29,684 bases of DNA from Chthoniobacteraceae bacterium (GTDB lineage: Bacteria > Verrucomicrobiota > Verrucomicrobiia > Chthoniobacterales > Chthoniobacteraceae), in the NCBI GenBank assembly GCA_947478975.1, contig CANJYI010000002.1, positions 1 to 29,684 on the forward strand, in the 5' to 3' direction. The translations under genes and the position numbers were made by a program. The notes below the pieces were generated by a model. The model was not told where the DNA came from and ran no database searches. It saw only the letters and a list, made by a program, of their open reading frames with translations. This document shows, one piece after another, positions 7,876-15,367 of this stretch; position 1 is the stretch's first letter; each line of letters starts with the position of its first letter.

Positions 7876-9408
7876 CTATTTGGCGGGCTCGGCCTTTCTT
7901 TCGGGCGCCTGCCTCTTCTGCTTCGCACCGCCTACGGGACGGAGGGGATCCATTGCCGTAAGGGCCTCCGCGGTAGGGCTTCCCCCGTACTGCTTGTAGT
8001 AGAGCGCCTGAAACGGGTTGATCGCAGGCCCCACGGCCTTCTCGTTGACCATCAAGGGCAGGCATTCCTCCCACCACTTGTCGAAAGCGGAGGCCAGCTC
8101 TTTTGCCACCTCCGGGTGCACCGCCAGCACATCGGTCTTCTGGCCGTAATCCACGCTCAAATCAAACAACTGCCAGTTTGGCGCGGTCCCCTTGGAATCG
8201 CTGACCATTGCCCACCGGGTGTTGCGCACGGCGGCCGCACGGTACTTGGCCTCTGACGGATCGGAAAAACGTTCCCACCGGCCCACATGCGTGACCAGGT
8301 GGCGGTCTGCCCAAGGCGCCTTTGGATTCTGCAAAAGCGGCACGAGGCTGCGGCCTTCCACCTGCGGCTGAACCGCCTCAGGAACCTTCACACCGGCCAA
8401 TTCCACCAGCGTGGGGAAAAAGTCCACATGGGCGGCAAGGGCCGCACAATCTCCCGGAGTCAGCGTGCCGGGCCAGCTCCAGTAGGAGGTCGCCCGTGTT
8501 CCGCCCAGCCACGGCGTGCCCTTGGTGCTGCGCATCCCGGCATTGAAGACCTTCGTGCCGGCCGTGCCACCGTTGTCGTTCATGAAAATCACCAGCGTGT
8601 CCTTGGCGATGCCCCACTCCTCCAAACGGGCCAGCAATCTGCCGGCATTCGTGTCGATGTTGTGCAGCATGCCGAAAAAACTCTCTTCATCCGGCGAAAG
8701 GCCCCTGCCCTCGTAGAGCGCCTTGTCCTCCGGACGGGCAATGTAGGGGCCGTGCGGCGCGTTGGTGGGAATGTAGGCAAAGAAGGGCTTGCCCGATTTG
8801 CGCTGGGAGTCGATCCAGCGAGTGGCCTGCTCAAAAAACACGTCAGTGCAGTAGCCCTTGGTTTTCTCAAAGGTCCCGTTGTGCAGGATTGCGGGATCAA
8901 CGTAGTGGTTGTCTGGCGCGTCGCCGCAGGAGCCAGGGAAGATCTGGCCGATGCCTCCGCCCCCGTGGATGAAGACCTCGTCAAAACCACGCCGCCCGGG
9001 CTGGTACTCCGCCTCGTCACCAAGGTGCCACTTCCCGAAAATCCCGGTGGTGTAGCTGCTTTTCTGAAGCAACTGGGCGACGGTGGTGGCCTTGAGCGTG
9101 AGCCGCTCGCGCTCCAGAATGGTGTGGGTCACCCCGTTCTTGAACTCATGCCGGCCCGTGAGCAGAGCGCTCCGGGTGGGAGCACAGGTCGGGCTGACGT
9201 GAAAATCCGTAAAACGGACGCTTGCCGCACCCAGTTTATCCAGATTGGGGGTTTTGAGCACCGGATTCCCGTGCGCCGAGAGGTCGCCGTACCCTTGATC
9301 ATCGGTGAGGAGGAAAATGATGTTGGGCCGCTTTCCCGCAAGGGCCGGGGCGGAATGCCCAGCAATGGGGAGCAAGAATGCACAGAGAAGGAAAAGCAGT
9401 CGTTTCAT
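7876..9408 (-). CDS. Secreted sulfatase (arylsulfatase family)
   Basis: The 510-residue protein hydrolyses sulfate esters, probably on a polysaccharide. The ATG at 9408 gives a good signal peptide (MKRLLFLLCAFLLPIAGHSA); an in-frame start 19 codons upstream adds only a Pro-rich stretch. Metal-binding D36-D37 lie in LLTDDQGYGD. The formylglycine site is C75 in CAPTRSALLTGR, a perfect C-x-P-x-R Cys-type signature. K126 and H128 lie in GKWHLG, and FMNDNGG and KGTPWLGGTR are further active-site blocks. A formylglycine-generating enzyme or anaerobic maturase is needed and is not in the window. It lies upstream of the ThuA/propeller protein on the same strand, so the two may be co-transcribed. The exact substrate cannot be read from the sequence. 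Confidence 0.93.
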   Translation of the reverse strand: MKRLLFLLCAFLLPIAGHSAPALAGKRPNIIFLLTDDQGYGDLSAHGNPVLKTPNLDKLGAASVRFTDFHVSPTCAPTRSALLTGRHEFKNGVTHTILERERLTLKATTVAQLLQKSSYTTGIFGKWHLGDEAEYQPGRRGFDEVFIHGGGGIGQIFPGSCGDAPDNHYVDPAILHNGTFEKTKGYCTDVFFEQATRWIDSQRKSGKPFFAYIPTNAPHGPYIARPEDKALYEGRGLSPDEESFFGMLHNIDTNAGRLLARLEEWGIAKDTLVIFMNDNGGTAGTKVFNAGMRSTKGTPWLGGTRATSYWSWPGTLTPGDCAALAAHVDFFPTLVELAGVKVPEAVQPQVEGRSLVPLLQNPKAPWADRHLVTHVGRWERFSDPSEAKYRAAAVRNTRWAMVSDSKGTAPNWQLFDLSVDYGQKTDVLAVHPEVAKELASAFDKWWEECLPLMVNEKAVGPAINPFQALYYKQYGGSPTAEALTAMDPLRPVGGAKQKRQAPERKAEPAK

Positions 9409-9595
9409 GGGTGGGGTGGGAGGAGGCGTGCCCCGGGAAATCCGAGAAGCAGCGGCCCTGCCCATTTATCCAGAACAGCGGGCGGCTGACAAAACTGTTC
9501 CTCCAGCAAAGCCAAAAAGGGGCCCGGCCGGTGGTGCGCCACAGGAGGACCGGTGCGGCCGCAGCTCCAGCACCGCGCTCAATCCAAACTTCGGC

Positions 9596-10087
9596 TCAAA
9601 GGGAGTCCACCAGCGAAAGCATCCACTCCTGGAGCAGGCCGTAAAACTGGATGTGAAACAGCACTAATCCCACCTCCCCAGACAGCTCGTCGTCCTCCTC
9701 CAGCTCCCGTTCCCCCAGGTTGTGCTTGGTGTTCAGCGCGAGCCGCGCCTGGTTGAGCGCATGAATCCACTGGGGAAGGTGCGCCATTGGAATTTCTACC
9801 TCCAGCCCGCCGCCCTTGGACTCCCGCATTCCCTCCAGATCCTCCTCCACCACGTCCCGATTCGCGGCAAAGTAGTCCTCGAGCTCAGGGCGCACAAACT
9901 CGCGCCAATCCGCGTCCGCCTCGGCCTCACGCCCCCCCGTCGGATCCGGAAACAGCCGTTGCTCCGACTGGGAGGAAGGCGTCCCCAACAGCGGGATGTC
10001 CCGCATCAGGCCGCCTAGAAACTCATCCATTCCGCTCAAAATAAGCGTTTTTGAATCCTTCGTCCGGAGGGTCAGTTTGCGGCTCAT
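9596..10087 (-). CDS. DUF2017 family protein
   Basis: The 163-residue protein starts at ATG 10087 (MSRKLTLRTK), which overlaps the clpS stop by ATGA. It is an acidic helical protein; the C-terminal part (PQWIHALNQARLALNTKHNLGE, then a closing helix ending MLSLVDSL) matches the DUF2017 family, known mainly from Actinobacteria next to clpS. The function is unknown. The overlap with clpS implies translational coupling and suggests a role with the ClpS/Clp protease system. No signal peptide or membrane segment is present, so it should be cytosolic. Confidence 0.8.
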   Translation of the reverse strand: MSRKLTLRTKDSKTLILSGMDEFLGGLMRDIPLLGTPSSQSEQRLFPDPTGGREAEADADWREFVRPELEDYFAANRDVVEEDLEGMRESKGGGLEVEIPMAHLPQWIHALNQARLALNTKHNLGERELEEDDELSGEVGLVLFHIQFYGLLQEWMLSLVDSL

Positions 10088-10422
10088 AGAGATTTTTCCA
10101 GGGTCGCCAGCAACAGATAGGAGTGGAGTTGCTGCACATACAGCTCGGCCTTCTCCCGCTCGCCAGTCCATACGACCGAGCGCCCCTTTTGGTGGACCTC
10201 CAGCATGTGCTTTTCCGCCCGCTCTAGAGAAAACCCCAACACCTTCATGAAAACCTTCACCACATAGGACATCAAGTTCACCGGGTCGTTGTGCACGATG
10301 ACGTTCCAGGCGGCGTCCAGTTCGACGTCCTCATCCAGTTCCGGCTCCGCCGCGGGCGCACCCGCCAGCAGGAAACCCGTTCCTGCCCGCCACTCCGCCT
10401 CAGCCGAAAAGTTCGAACGCAT
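10084..10422 (-). CDS. clpS: ClpS, adaptor of the ClpAP/ClpCP protease
   Basis: The 112-residue protein delivers N-degron substrates to a Clp ATPase. The core from about residue 38 (WNVIVHNDPVNLMSYVV) to the C-terminus matches the whole ClpS fold, with VHNDPVN at the substrate pocket and the helices FMKVLGFSLERAEKHMLEVH and EKAELYVQQLHSYLL. The first 35 residues are an acidic, variable tail that normally contacts the ATPase. The NDPVNLMSYV form resembles actinobacterial ClpS more than the enterobacterial form (NDD-T). It lies 11 bases after the LOG-family gene and overlaps the DUF2017 gene by four bases, in one operon. Confidence 0.93.
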   Translation of the reverse strand: MRSNFSAEAEWRAGTGFLLAGAPAAEPELDEDVELDAAWNVIVHNDPVNLMSYVVKVFMKVLGFSLERAEKHMLEVHQKGRSVVWTGEREKAELYVQQLHSYLLLATLEKSL

Positions 10423-10433
10423 AAGCTTAAAAA

Positions 10434-11513
10434 TCAGGCCCAGGGCGCCACGTTGACCGCATCGATAAACTGCCGAAACCGACCGAAATTCTTGCGCGCC
10501 GGAATGAAGACAATCCGGGGCAATTCGGCCAGTTCCGGTTCGTTTTGCTCCTCGGGCAGACTCACGGTCTGCTCGAGCGCGTTGGTTCCCACGATATCCT
10601 CGAAGCGCTCCCGCAATTCGAGGACGGCGGCGTCCGTGATGGCGTGCTGGATGCGCAACACAAACCGCTCGCCCACCCAGCGGTAGGAATGAAAATTACG
10701 GTAAAACTGCTCTATCTCGGAAATGGCCTCCTCCAGATTGTCGGTGACCTTGAAAAGGTGAAAATCCTCGGCGCAGATCAGCCCCAATTTGAGAAGATAC
10801 TCCGCCAGAAAACTGTTCCACGTCCTCCAGTAGGAGCCGTGCTCCTTGTCGACCATCACCACCGGCAGGATCCGCGCCTTGCCGGTCTGCATGAGGGTGA
10901 GCACCTCAAACGCCTCGTCCATTGTGCCGAACCCCCCTGGAAACAGCACCACGGCGTGCGACTCCTTCACAAAGTGCAGCTTGCGGGTGAAAAAATAATT
11001 GAAGTTCACCAGCTTCTGGTCGCCGTGAATCGTCTCGTTGGAACGCTGCTCAAAGGGCAACCGGATGTTGAGCCCGAACGAGTCCTCCCTTCCAGCCCCC
11101 CGCTGCGCCGCCCCCATGATCCCGTCCCCACCGCCGGTGATGATCATGTACCCCCGCTCCTGGGCCCGCGCCGCGAACTTTTCGGCCGCCTGAAACTCCT
11201 CTTCCTCCGGGGCAGTCCGCGCCGAACCGAAGACCGAGATCTTTCGCCGCTCCTTGTAGGGGGCAAAGACCCGACCCGCATTGCGCATTTCCCGCAGGGA
11301 CCGGTTAAACACCTTCATGTCTGCCACCCCAACTTTGTCTCTGGCGAGTTTGAGGGCTGTCATAATGAGTTCCTCTGTCATTCCTGACAACCGCTCGTCC
11401 CCGCCCCAGTCGGCGACCAGCTGGTGGATACGAAGGTCAAACTCAGGATCGCCCGAGGAACGGGTGGTGCGGCTGGGTAGGGCGTGGATTCCTCCTCCGG
11501 TAAAATCTTGCAC
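10434..11513 (-). CDS. LOG-family protein (nucleotide 5'-monophosphate phosphoribohydrolase-like)
   Basis: The 359-residue protein has a Rossmann-like core with GSART (about residue 95), ITGGGDGIMGAAQRGA and the family signature P192-GGFGTMDE-200, including the catalytic Glu. Family members cleave cytokinin or purine/pyrimidine ribotides to base and ribose 5-phosphate. It is longer than plant-type LOG proteins (about 200 residues) because of an N-terminal helical part and a C-terminal tail of about 100 residues. The only start upstream of the conserved region is GTG 11513; GGAGGAGGA just inside the frame hints that the true start may be slightly downstream. It is the first gene of the LOG-clpS-DUF2017 unit. 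Why it is joined to clpS is not evident. Confidence 0.85.
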   Translation of the reverse strand: MQDFTGGGIHALPSRTTRSSGDPEFDLRIHQLVADWGGDERLSGMTEELIMTALKLARDKVGVADMKVFNRSLREMRNAGRVFAPYKERRKISVFGSARTAPEEEEFQAAEKFAARAQERGYMIITGGGDGIMGAAQRGAGREDSFGLNIRLPFEQRSNETIHGDQKLVNFNYFFTRKLHFVKESHAVVLFPGGFGTMDEAFEVLTLMQTGKARILPVVMVDKEHGSYWRTWNSFLAEYLLKLGLICAEDFHLFKVTDNLEEAISEIEQFYRNFHSYRWVGERFVLRIQHAITDAAVLELRERFEDIVGTNALEQTVSLPEEQNEPELAELPRIVFIPARKNFGRFRQFIDAVNVAPWA

Positions 11514-11651
11514 GATGGATAAAACAAACGGTTTGGGGTGAAACTACCAACGGTAAGCAGGCAGATGGACGAGAGCGGATGGCGCTGGCAACAACAAGCG
11601 CACATGGCCGGCAGCAGTGGGAAGCCCTGCAGTTCCCACCGACGGCTTTCC

Positions 11652-11679
11652 AGTATATAGCACAAGACCGCCCTCTCAA
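11652..11679 (-). promoter_or_regulatory. Sigma70-type promoter for the LOG-clpS-DUF2017 operon
   Basis: On the minus strand TTGAGA, a 16-base spacer and TATACT give 10 of 12 consensus matches. Transcription would start near 11645 and leave a leader of about 130 bases, which contains an inverted repeat (GTGGGAA 11617-11623, TTCCCAC 11633-11639). The -35 end overlaps the start codon of the divergent DUF2442 gene. Confidence 0.55.
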
Positions 11680-11957
11680 TGGCCAACTCTTCCTCATCCG
11701 CACGGCCTTCGCGCACGCCGCCTCCAGTGGAGGCCGTTTGGCTCACTGCCTCTGTGCTTCATTTCGATCTCGCCGACGGAAGGTCCATTTCTGTCCCGCT
11801 CAGCTTTTACCCGCCCCTGCTCAGCGCTTCCGCCCCGGTCCGCGACCAATATGAGATCCACGGCGGCTCCGTCTTCTGGGCCGGGTTGGGTTTCAAGCTC
11901 ACCTCCTCAGACCTGCTCCAAGGACGCCGGAAAACCCGTAGATCGCACCAAAAATAG
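11679..11957 (+). CDS. DUF2442 family protein
   Basis: The 92-residue protein contains, after a variable Ser/Pro-rich start, the DUF2442 pattern: a strand pair (VLHFDLADGRSISVPLSFYP), a helical piece, and a closing WAGLGFKLTSSDLL. Members are small cytosolic proteins often found beside DUF4160 proteins and proposed to belong to toxin-antitoxin-like pairs. No partner is seen here: upstream lies the divergent LOG operon and downstream hisI. The first ATG (11679) lacks a ribosome-binding site and overlaps the divergent promoter, so the true start may be a little downstream. The C-terminal GRRKTRRSHQK is basic. Confidence 0.65.
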   Translation: MANSSSSARPSRTPPPVEAVWLTASVLHFDLADGRSISVPLSFYPPLLSASAPVRDQYEIHGGSVFWAGLGFKLTSSDLLQGRRKTRRSHQK

Positions 11958-12035
11958 CGACGCTCGCCGGTTCCCTGCCCGCGGGACGCCGCCCCACGCC
12001 TCCCCTTGCGTGCAGAATGTCCGCACGGCGCGCTG

Positions 12036-12063
12036 GTGACTCCTGTGCGAGGGATGCTATAGT
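12036..12063 (+). promoter_or_regulatory. Possible promoter for hisI-trpE-trpG
   Basis: GTGACT, 16 bases and TATAGT precede the hisI ATG, with the -10 box 17 bases before it. The -10 matches 5 of 6; the -35 matches 4 of 6. No leader peptide or attenuator is visible between it and hisI. Confidence 0.3.
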
Positions 12064-12080
12064 CCAGAGCCACTCCACGC

Positions 12081-12467
12081 ATGAAACTGCCCCTGAAATA
12101 CAACTCCGACGGCCTCATCCCCGCCATTGTTCAAGACGCCTCCTCCAAGCGGGTGCTCATGATGGCCTGGATGAACGCCCATTCGCTCCAAACCACCCTC
12201 GAGTCGGGGCTCATGCACTACTGGAGCCGCTCCCGTCAAAAATACTGGCTCAAAGGCGAAACCAGCGGCCACACCCAGCGGGTGCTCCATTTTCACGTCG
12301 ACTGCGACCACGACACGCTCCTTTTTGAAGTCGAACAGACCGGCGGCGCCTGCCACACAGGCCACGAATCCTGCTTCTTCCAGGAAGTCGACTCCCAGGG
12401 AAACCCCCTCCCCGTCTCCGAGACGCGTGTGTTCGACCCGGAAAACACCTACTCCACGAAGGCCTAA
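12081..12467 (+). CDS. hisI: HisI, phosphoribosyl-AMP cyclohydrolase
   Basis: The 128-residue protein opens the ring of phosphoribosyl-AMP, the third step of histidine synthesis. It is monofunctional, without the HisE pyrophosphohydrolase domain. Mg-binding Asp D74, D76 and D78 lie in VDCDHDTLLFEVEQ, and the zinc cysteines C75, C91 and C98 lie in DCD, GACHTG and ESCF. The SRSRQKYWLKGETSG block is standard for the family. The length is normal. No Shine-Dalgarno sequence precedes the ATG. trpE follows after three bases, so the two are translated from one message; the histidine and tryptophan pathways are therefore mixed in one unit. Confidence 0.96.
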   Translation: MKLPLKYNSDGLIPAIVQDASSKRVLMMAWMNAHSLQTTLESGLMHYWSRSRQKYWLKGETSGHTQRVLHFHVDCDHDTLLFEVEQTGGACHTGHESCFFQEVDSQGNPLPVSETRVFDPENTYSTKA

Positions 12468-12470
12468 CCC

Positions 12471-14000
12471 ATGGCCCTCCCGCCTCTTCTTCCCTCGAGG
12501 ACGGAATTCCTCGCCCTTGCCCAGCAGGGAAACCTCATCCCAGTCTGGACCGAGCTTCTCGCCGATGTGGAGACCCCCGTCTCCGCGTTCCAGAAACTCG
12601 ACTCCGGCGGATACAGCTTTCTCTTGGAGTCGGCTGAAAACAGCGCGCAGGCCGGGCGCTATTCCTTTGTGGGCACCAATCCCAGGGTGGTGCTCGAAAC
12701 CCACGGCCGCCACGTCCGGCTGACTGAGGACGGGCAAACGCGGGAGTACTCCTTCGCCAAGGACCCCCTTGAGGAGCTCGAGCGTCTTCTTTCCAGCTAC
12801 CGCTGGGTCAAACCGCCCGGTTTGGAGGACGCCGCAGGGCCCCGCTTTACCGGCGGTGCAGTGGGCTTTCTCTCCTACAACGCGATCCGTTTTTTTGAAC
12901 CGTCCACCGGGGAACCACAGCCGGATCCGCTCGACCTGCCCGAGTCCCTGTTTTTTCTGACGGACACGGTCGTTATCTTTGACCACCGCATCCGCCGCAT
13001 GCGCGTTCTGGTCAACGCGCACGTCCCCACCCCTGCGGACGCCGACGCCGCCTACACCGCGGCCGGTGAGCGCGCGCGTGAGATTCTCGAGCGCCTTGCG
13101 CAACCCACCTGCCTGCCCCAACTGCCCGTGCCCGCCGAACCGGTGCCCCCGGCCGAGGCGCTCAGCAACACCACGCGGGAAGAGTACATGGCGATGGTGC
13201 GCGTGAGCCAAGAGTACATCCATGCGGGAGACATCTTTCAAATCGTGCCTTCGCAGCGGTTTGAAACGGAGTTCACCGGCGATCCGCTCACGCTCTACCG
13301 CACACTGCGCGACGTGAACCCCTCTCCCTACATGTTCTGTCTGAAATTGGCAGGGCGCTTCTCCCTGGTGGGCTCCTCTCCCGAGGTGCACGTACGCGCC
13401 ACCGAAGGCCGCGTCGAGATACGTCCCATTGCCGGCACCAAACGCAGGGGCGCCAATCCCGCCGAGGACGATGCCAACGCTGCCGCGTTGCTGGCCGATC
13501 CGAAGGAACGGGCGGAGCACCTCATGCTCGTGGACCTAGCGCGCAACGACGTCGGGCGCATCTCCAAGTTCGGTACGGTGCGGGTCACCGATTTCATGAC
13601 CATCGAGCGCTACAGCCATGTCATGCACATCGTCTCGCATGTCACCGGCGAGCTGAGCCCGGACAAGACCGCTTTTGACGTCATGCGCGCCACCTTTCCG
13701 GCGGGAACCGTCTCGGGCTCGCCCAAGATCCGCGCGATGCAGGTGCTCGGACAGCTCGAAAAACACAAGCGCGACGTGTACGCTGGGGCCGTGGGGTACT
13801 TCGGCTTCGACGGCAACACCGACTCGTGCATCGCGCTGCGCACCGTCGTGCTCAAAAACGGACGGGCCTACGTCCAAACCGGTGCGGGTGTGGTGGCCGA
13901 CTCCACCCCAGAAGGGGAGCACCAGGAGTGCGTGAGCAAAGCCATGGGCATGATGGCCGCCATCGGCCGCGCCCGCGCCACCGCACCGCTCAACCCCTGA
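12471..14000 (+). CDS. trpE: TrpE, anthranilate synthase component I
   Basis: The 509-residue protein converts chorismate to anthranilate with ammonia from TrpG. The N-terminal domain holds the tryptophan feedback site L51-L-E-S54 (FLLESAENS) and NPSPYMF. The C-terminal chorismate-binding domain carries IPSQRFE-like IVPSQRFE, PIAGTKRRG, DLARNDVGR, the FPAGTVSGSPK block and GYFGFDG. The length is normal and no frameshift is seen. PabB is an alternative, but the LLES feedback motif and the adjacent glutaminase favour TrpE. It starts three bases after hisI; trpG follows 13 bases later. Confidence 0.95.
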   Translation: MALPPLLPSRTEFLALAQQGNLIPVWTELLADVETPVSAFQKLDSGGYSFLLESAENSAQAGRYSFVGTNPRVVLETHGRHVRLTEDGQTREYSFAKDPLEELERLLSSYRWVKPPGLEDAAGPRFTGGAVGFLSYNAIRFFEPSTGEPQPDPLDLPESLFFLTDTVVIFDHRIRRMRVLVNAHVPTPADADAAYTAAGERAREILERLAQPTCLPQLPVPAEPVPPAEALSNTTREEYMAMVRVSQEYIHAGDIFQIVPSQRFETEFTGDPLTLYRTLRDVNPSPYMFCLKLAGRFSLVGSSPEVHVRATEGRVEIRPIAGTKRRGANPAEDDANAAALLADPKERAEHLMLVDLARNDVGRISKFGTVRVTDFMTIERYSHVMHIVSHVTGELSPDKTAFDVMRATFPAGTVSGSPKIRAMQVLGQLEKHKRDVYAGAVGYFGFDGNTDSCIALRTVVLKNGRAYVQTGAGVVADSTPEGEHQECVSKAMGMMAAIGRARATAPLNP

Positions 14001-14013
14001 CTTCCGGTATCCT

Positions 14014-14577
14014 ATGCTGCTCGTCATCGATAACTACGACTCATTCACCTACAATCTGGTGCAGTACTTCGGCGAACTGGGCGCGCAGATCAGCGTCAAA
14101 CGCAACGACGAGATCACCCTTGCCGAAATCGAGGCCCTCAAACCCGAACGCATCTGCATCTCCCCCGGCCCCTGTTCCCCAAAGGAAGCCGGCATTTCCA
14201 ACGAGGTCATCCGCGCCTTTGGTCCGCGCCTGCCCCTCTTTGGCGTCTGCCTCGGACACCAGTGCATTGGGGACGTCTTCGGTGGAGAAGTCGTCCGCGC
14301 TGGTCGCCTCATGCACGGCAAGACCTCCCCCATCCTGCATGACGGCAAGGGCGTCTTCGCCAACATCCCCTCCCCCTTTGAGGCCACCCGGTACCATTCG
14401 CTGCTGGTCCGGCGCGAATCCTTCCCAGACTGCCTCGAAATCAGCGCTGAGACAGCAGAGGGCGAGATTATGGGGCTTCGCCACAGGGAGTTCCCCATCC
14501 ACGGGGTGCAGTTTCATCCGGAATCCATCCTAACCCTCGAAGGCAAAAAGTTGCTGCAAAATTTCCTCGCCCTCTAG
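14014..14577 (+). CDS. trpG: TrpG/PabA, anthranilate synthase glutaminase subunit
   Basis: The 187-residue class I glutamine amidotransferase supplies ammonia to TrpE. The triad is visible: C79 in GVCLGHQ, and H168 with E170 in VQFHPES. The start MLLVIDNYDSFTYNLVQYF and the oxyanion block SPGPCSP are typical. It may be shared with para-aminobenzoate synthesis, as TrpG and PabA cannot be told apart by sequence; no second copy or pabB is seen nearby. CCGG lies weakly 5' of the start. The end is followed within 13 bases by the small membrane-protein gene. Confidence 0.94.
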   Translation: MLLVIDNYDSFTYNLVQYFGELGAQISVKRNDEITLAEIEALKPERICISPGPCSPKEAGISNEVIRAFGPRLPLFGVCLGHQCIGDVFGGEVVRAGRLMHGKTSPILHDGKGVFANIPSPFEATRYHSLLVRRESFPDCLEISAETAEGEIMGLRHREFPIHGVQFHPESILTLEGKKLLQNFLAL

Positions 14578-14590
14578 CGAGGATTTCACA

Positions 14591-14899
14591 ATGGCCCGCT
14601 CCAAGATTCCCTCCGGGTGGCGCCGCTGGATTTATCCGGCGACCTACGCTTACCAACCGGAGAATGGAGCCCTGCGGCTGGCAAAGAAAATGGTGGTGGC
14701 CACGGTTGGCACCTCCGTGGTGCTGGTGGGGGTCGTCATGATTGTGACTCCGGGGCCCGCGATCGTGGTGATTCCGGCGGGGTTGGCGATCTTGGCGGTG
14801 GAGTTTGCCTGGGCGCGGCGCTGGCTGCGCCGGGTGAAAGCCTACGCGCGGATCGCCAGACGCCGCGGCTGGAAAACCAGTGCGAAGCGGGGTGTCTGA
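14591..14899 (+). CDS. Small PGPGW-type inner-membrane protein
   Basis: The 102-residue protein has two hydrophobic segments (about 37-54 and 57-73) around the motif TPGPAIVVIPAGLAIL, which matches the PGPGW family of putative transmembrane proteins, with PGPA in place of the usual PGPG. Basic helices flank the membrane part on both sides, so both ends are probably cytoplasmic. A GAGG ribosome-binding site lies nine bases before the ATG. The function is unknown. It is the last gene of the hisI-trpE-trpG run by spacing, but a functional tie to amino-acid synthesis is not shown. Confidence 0.75.
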   Translation: MARSKIPSGWRRWIYPATYAYQPENGALRLAKKMVVATVGTSVVLVGVVMIVTPGPAIVVIPAGLAILAVEFAWARRWLRRVKAYARIARRRGWKTSAKRGV

Positions 14900-15084
14900 G
14901 GCGGTTTGAGAACTGTGCCATCCAAACGACTGACAGGGGCGCACCAAATTACCTTTTTGCCGGGCGGCGGTTCTCTGAAGCCCTTCGAGTAACATCCGTT
15001 GCGCCCAGAGGTACTCATTCAGCCGCCTCGGGCCGGAGGTAATTTACGAACCCAATCCGGAGCACGTCTTTTTTGATAAAAGAT

Positions 15085-15113
15085 TTGCCGCCACGGACTC
15101 GGATGCGTACGAT
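15085..15113 (+). promoter_or_regulatory. Promoter of the tRNA-Ala gene
   Basis: TTGCCG, a 17-base spacer and TACGAT match the sigma70 consensus at 8 of 12 positions. The -10 box ends 17 bases before the mature tRNA, which fits a short 5' leader. Confidence 0.5.
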
Positions 15114-15130
15114 CTGGCCCCTCAAGAAAA

Positions 15131-15203
15131 GGGGTCTTAGCTCAGTTGGTAGAGCGCCTCAATGGCATTGAGGAGGTCAGGGGTTCGAATCCCCTAGGCT
15201 CCA
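15131..15203 (+). tRNA. tRNA-Ala (anticodon GGC)
   Basis: A full 73-base cloverleaf is present. The acceptor GGGGTCT pairs with AGGCTCC (two G-U pairs), the D arm is GCTC-AGTTGGTA-GAGC, the anticodon stem CCTCA/TGAGG has loop ATGGCAT (anticodon GGC), and the T arm is AGGGG-TTCGAAT-CCCCT. The discriminator base is A. CCA is not encoded and must be added after transcription. Confidence 0.97.
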
Positions 15204-15280
15204 CTTCCTTTCTTGCTGGGTCCACGGGGTATTCTCTCCTGAGGACCCGCTCAACCTTTGCATCAAAGGTAGGTAACTCC

Positions 15281-15305
15281 GGACCCACAGATTCCACGGA
15301 TTATC
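15281..15305. repeat. Single arm of the palindromic repeat family
   Basis: The first 22 bases (GGACCCACAGATTCCACGGA plus TT) match the left arm of copy 2 (3531-3552) at 18 positions, all four differences being transitions. No matching second arm is found downstream, so this is a half or decayed copy. It lies between tRNA-Ala and the 3' end of the J-domain-like gene. Confidence 0.55.
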
Positions 15306-15367
15306 AAACCACAAGCGGCGTGACGGACAGCCCCACAGCCCGCCGTGGGCGCTCGAAAACGCGCCCG

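Noticed and set aside
7861..7876. GCGTCA-GAGA-TGACGC hairpin at the sulfatase stop codon
   Set aside because: Only six base pairs and no U-run follows on the minus strand, so a terminator cannot be claimed.
7751..8077. N-terminal extension of the ThuA/propeller protein by 109 codons
   Set aside because: The extension overlaps the sulfatase gene and would bury the signal peptide that begins at ATG 7750.
12057..13520. 487-codon minus-strand frame opposite hisI and trpE
   Set aside because: Long antisense frames are common in GC-rich genes; composition is Gly/Val/Arg rich and no motif is seen.
15254..15270. ACCTTTG-CAT-CAAAGGT hairpin after tRNA-Ala
   Set aside because: Perfect but short, with no U-tract; it may help 3' processing but is not supported as a terminator.
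15347..15366. GGGCGC/GCGCCC hairpin just after the J-domain-like gene
   Set aside because: The stem is GC-rich and well placed, but no U-run follows on the minus strand and such stems are frequent at this GC content.
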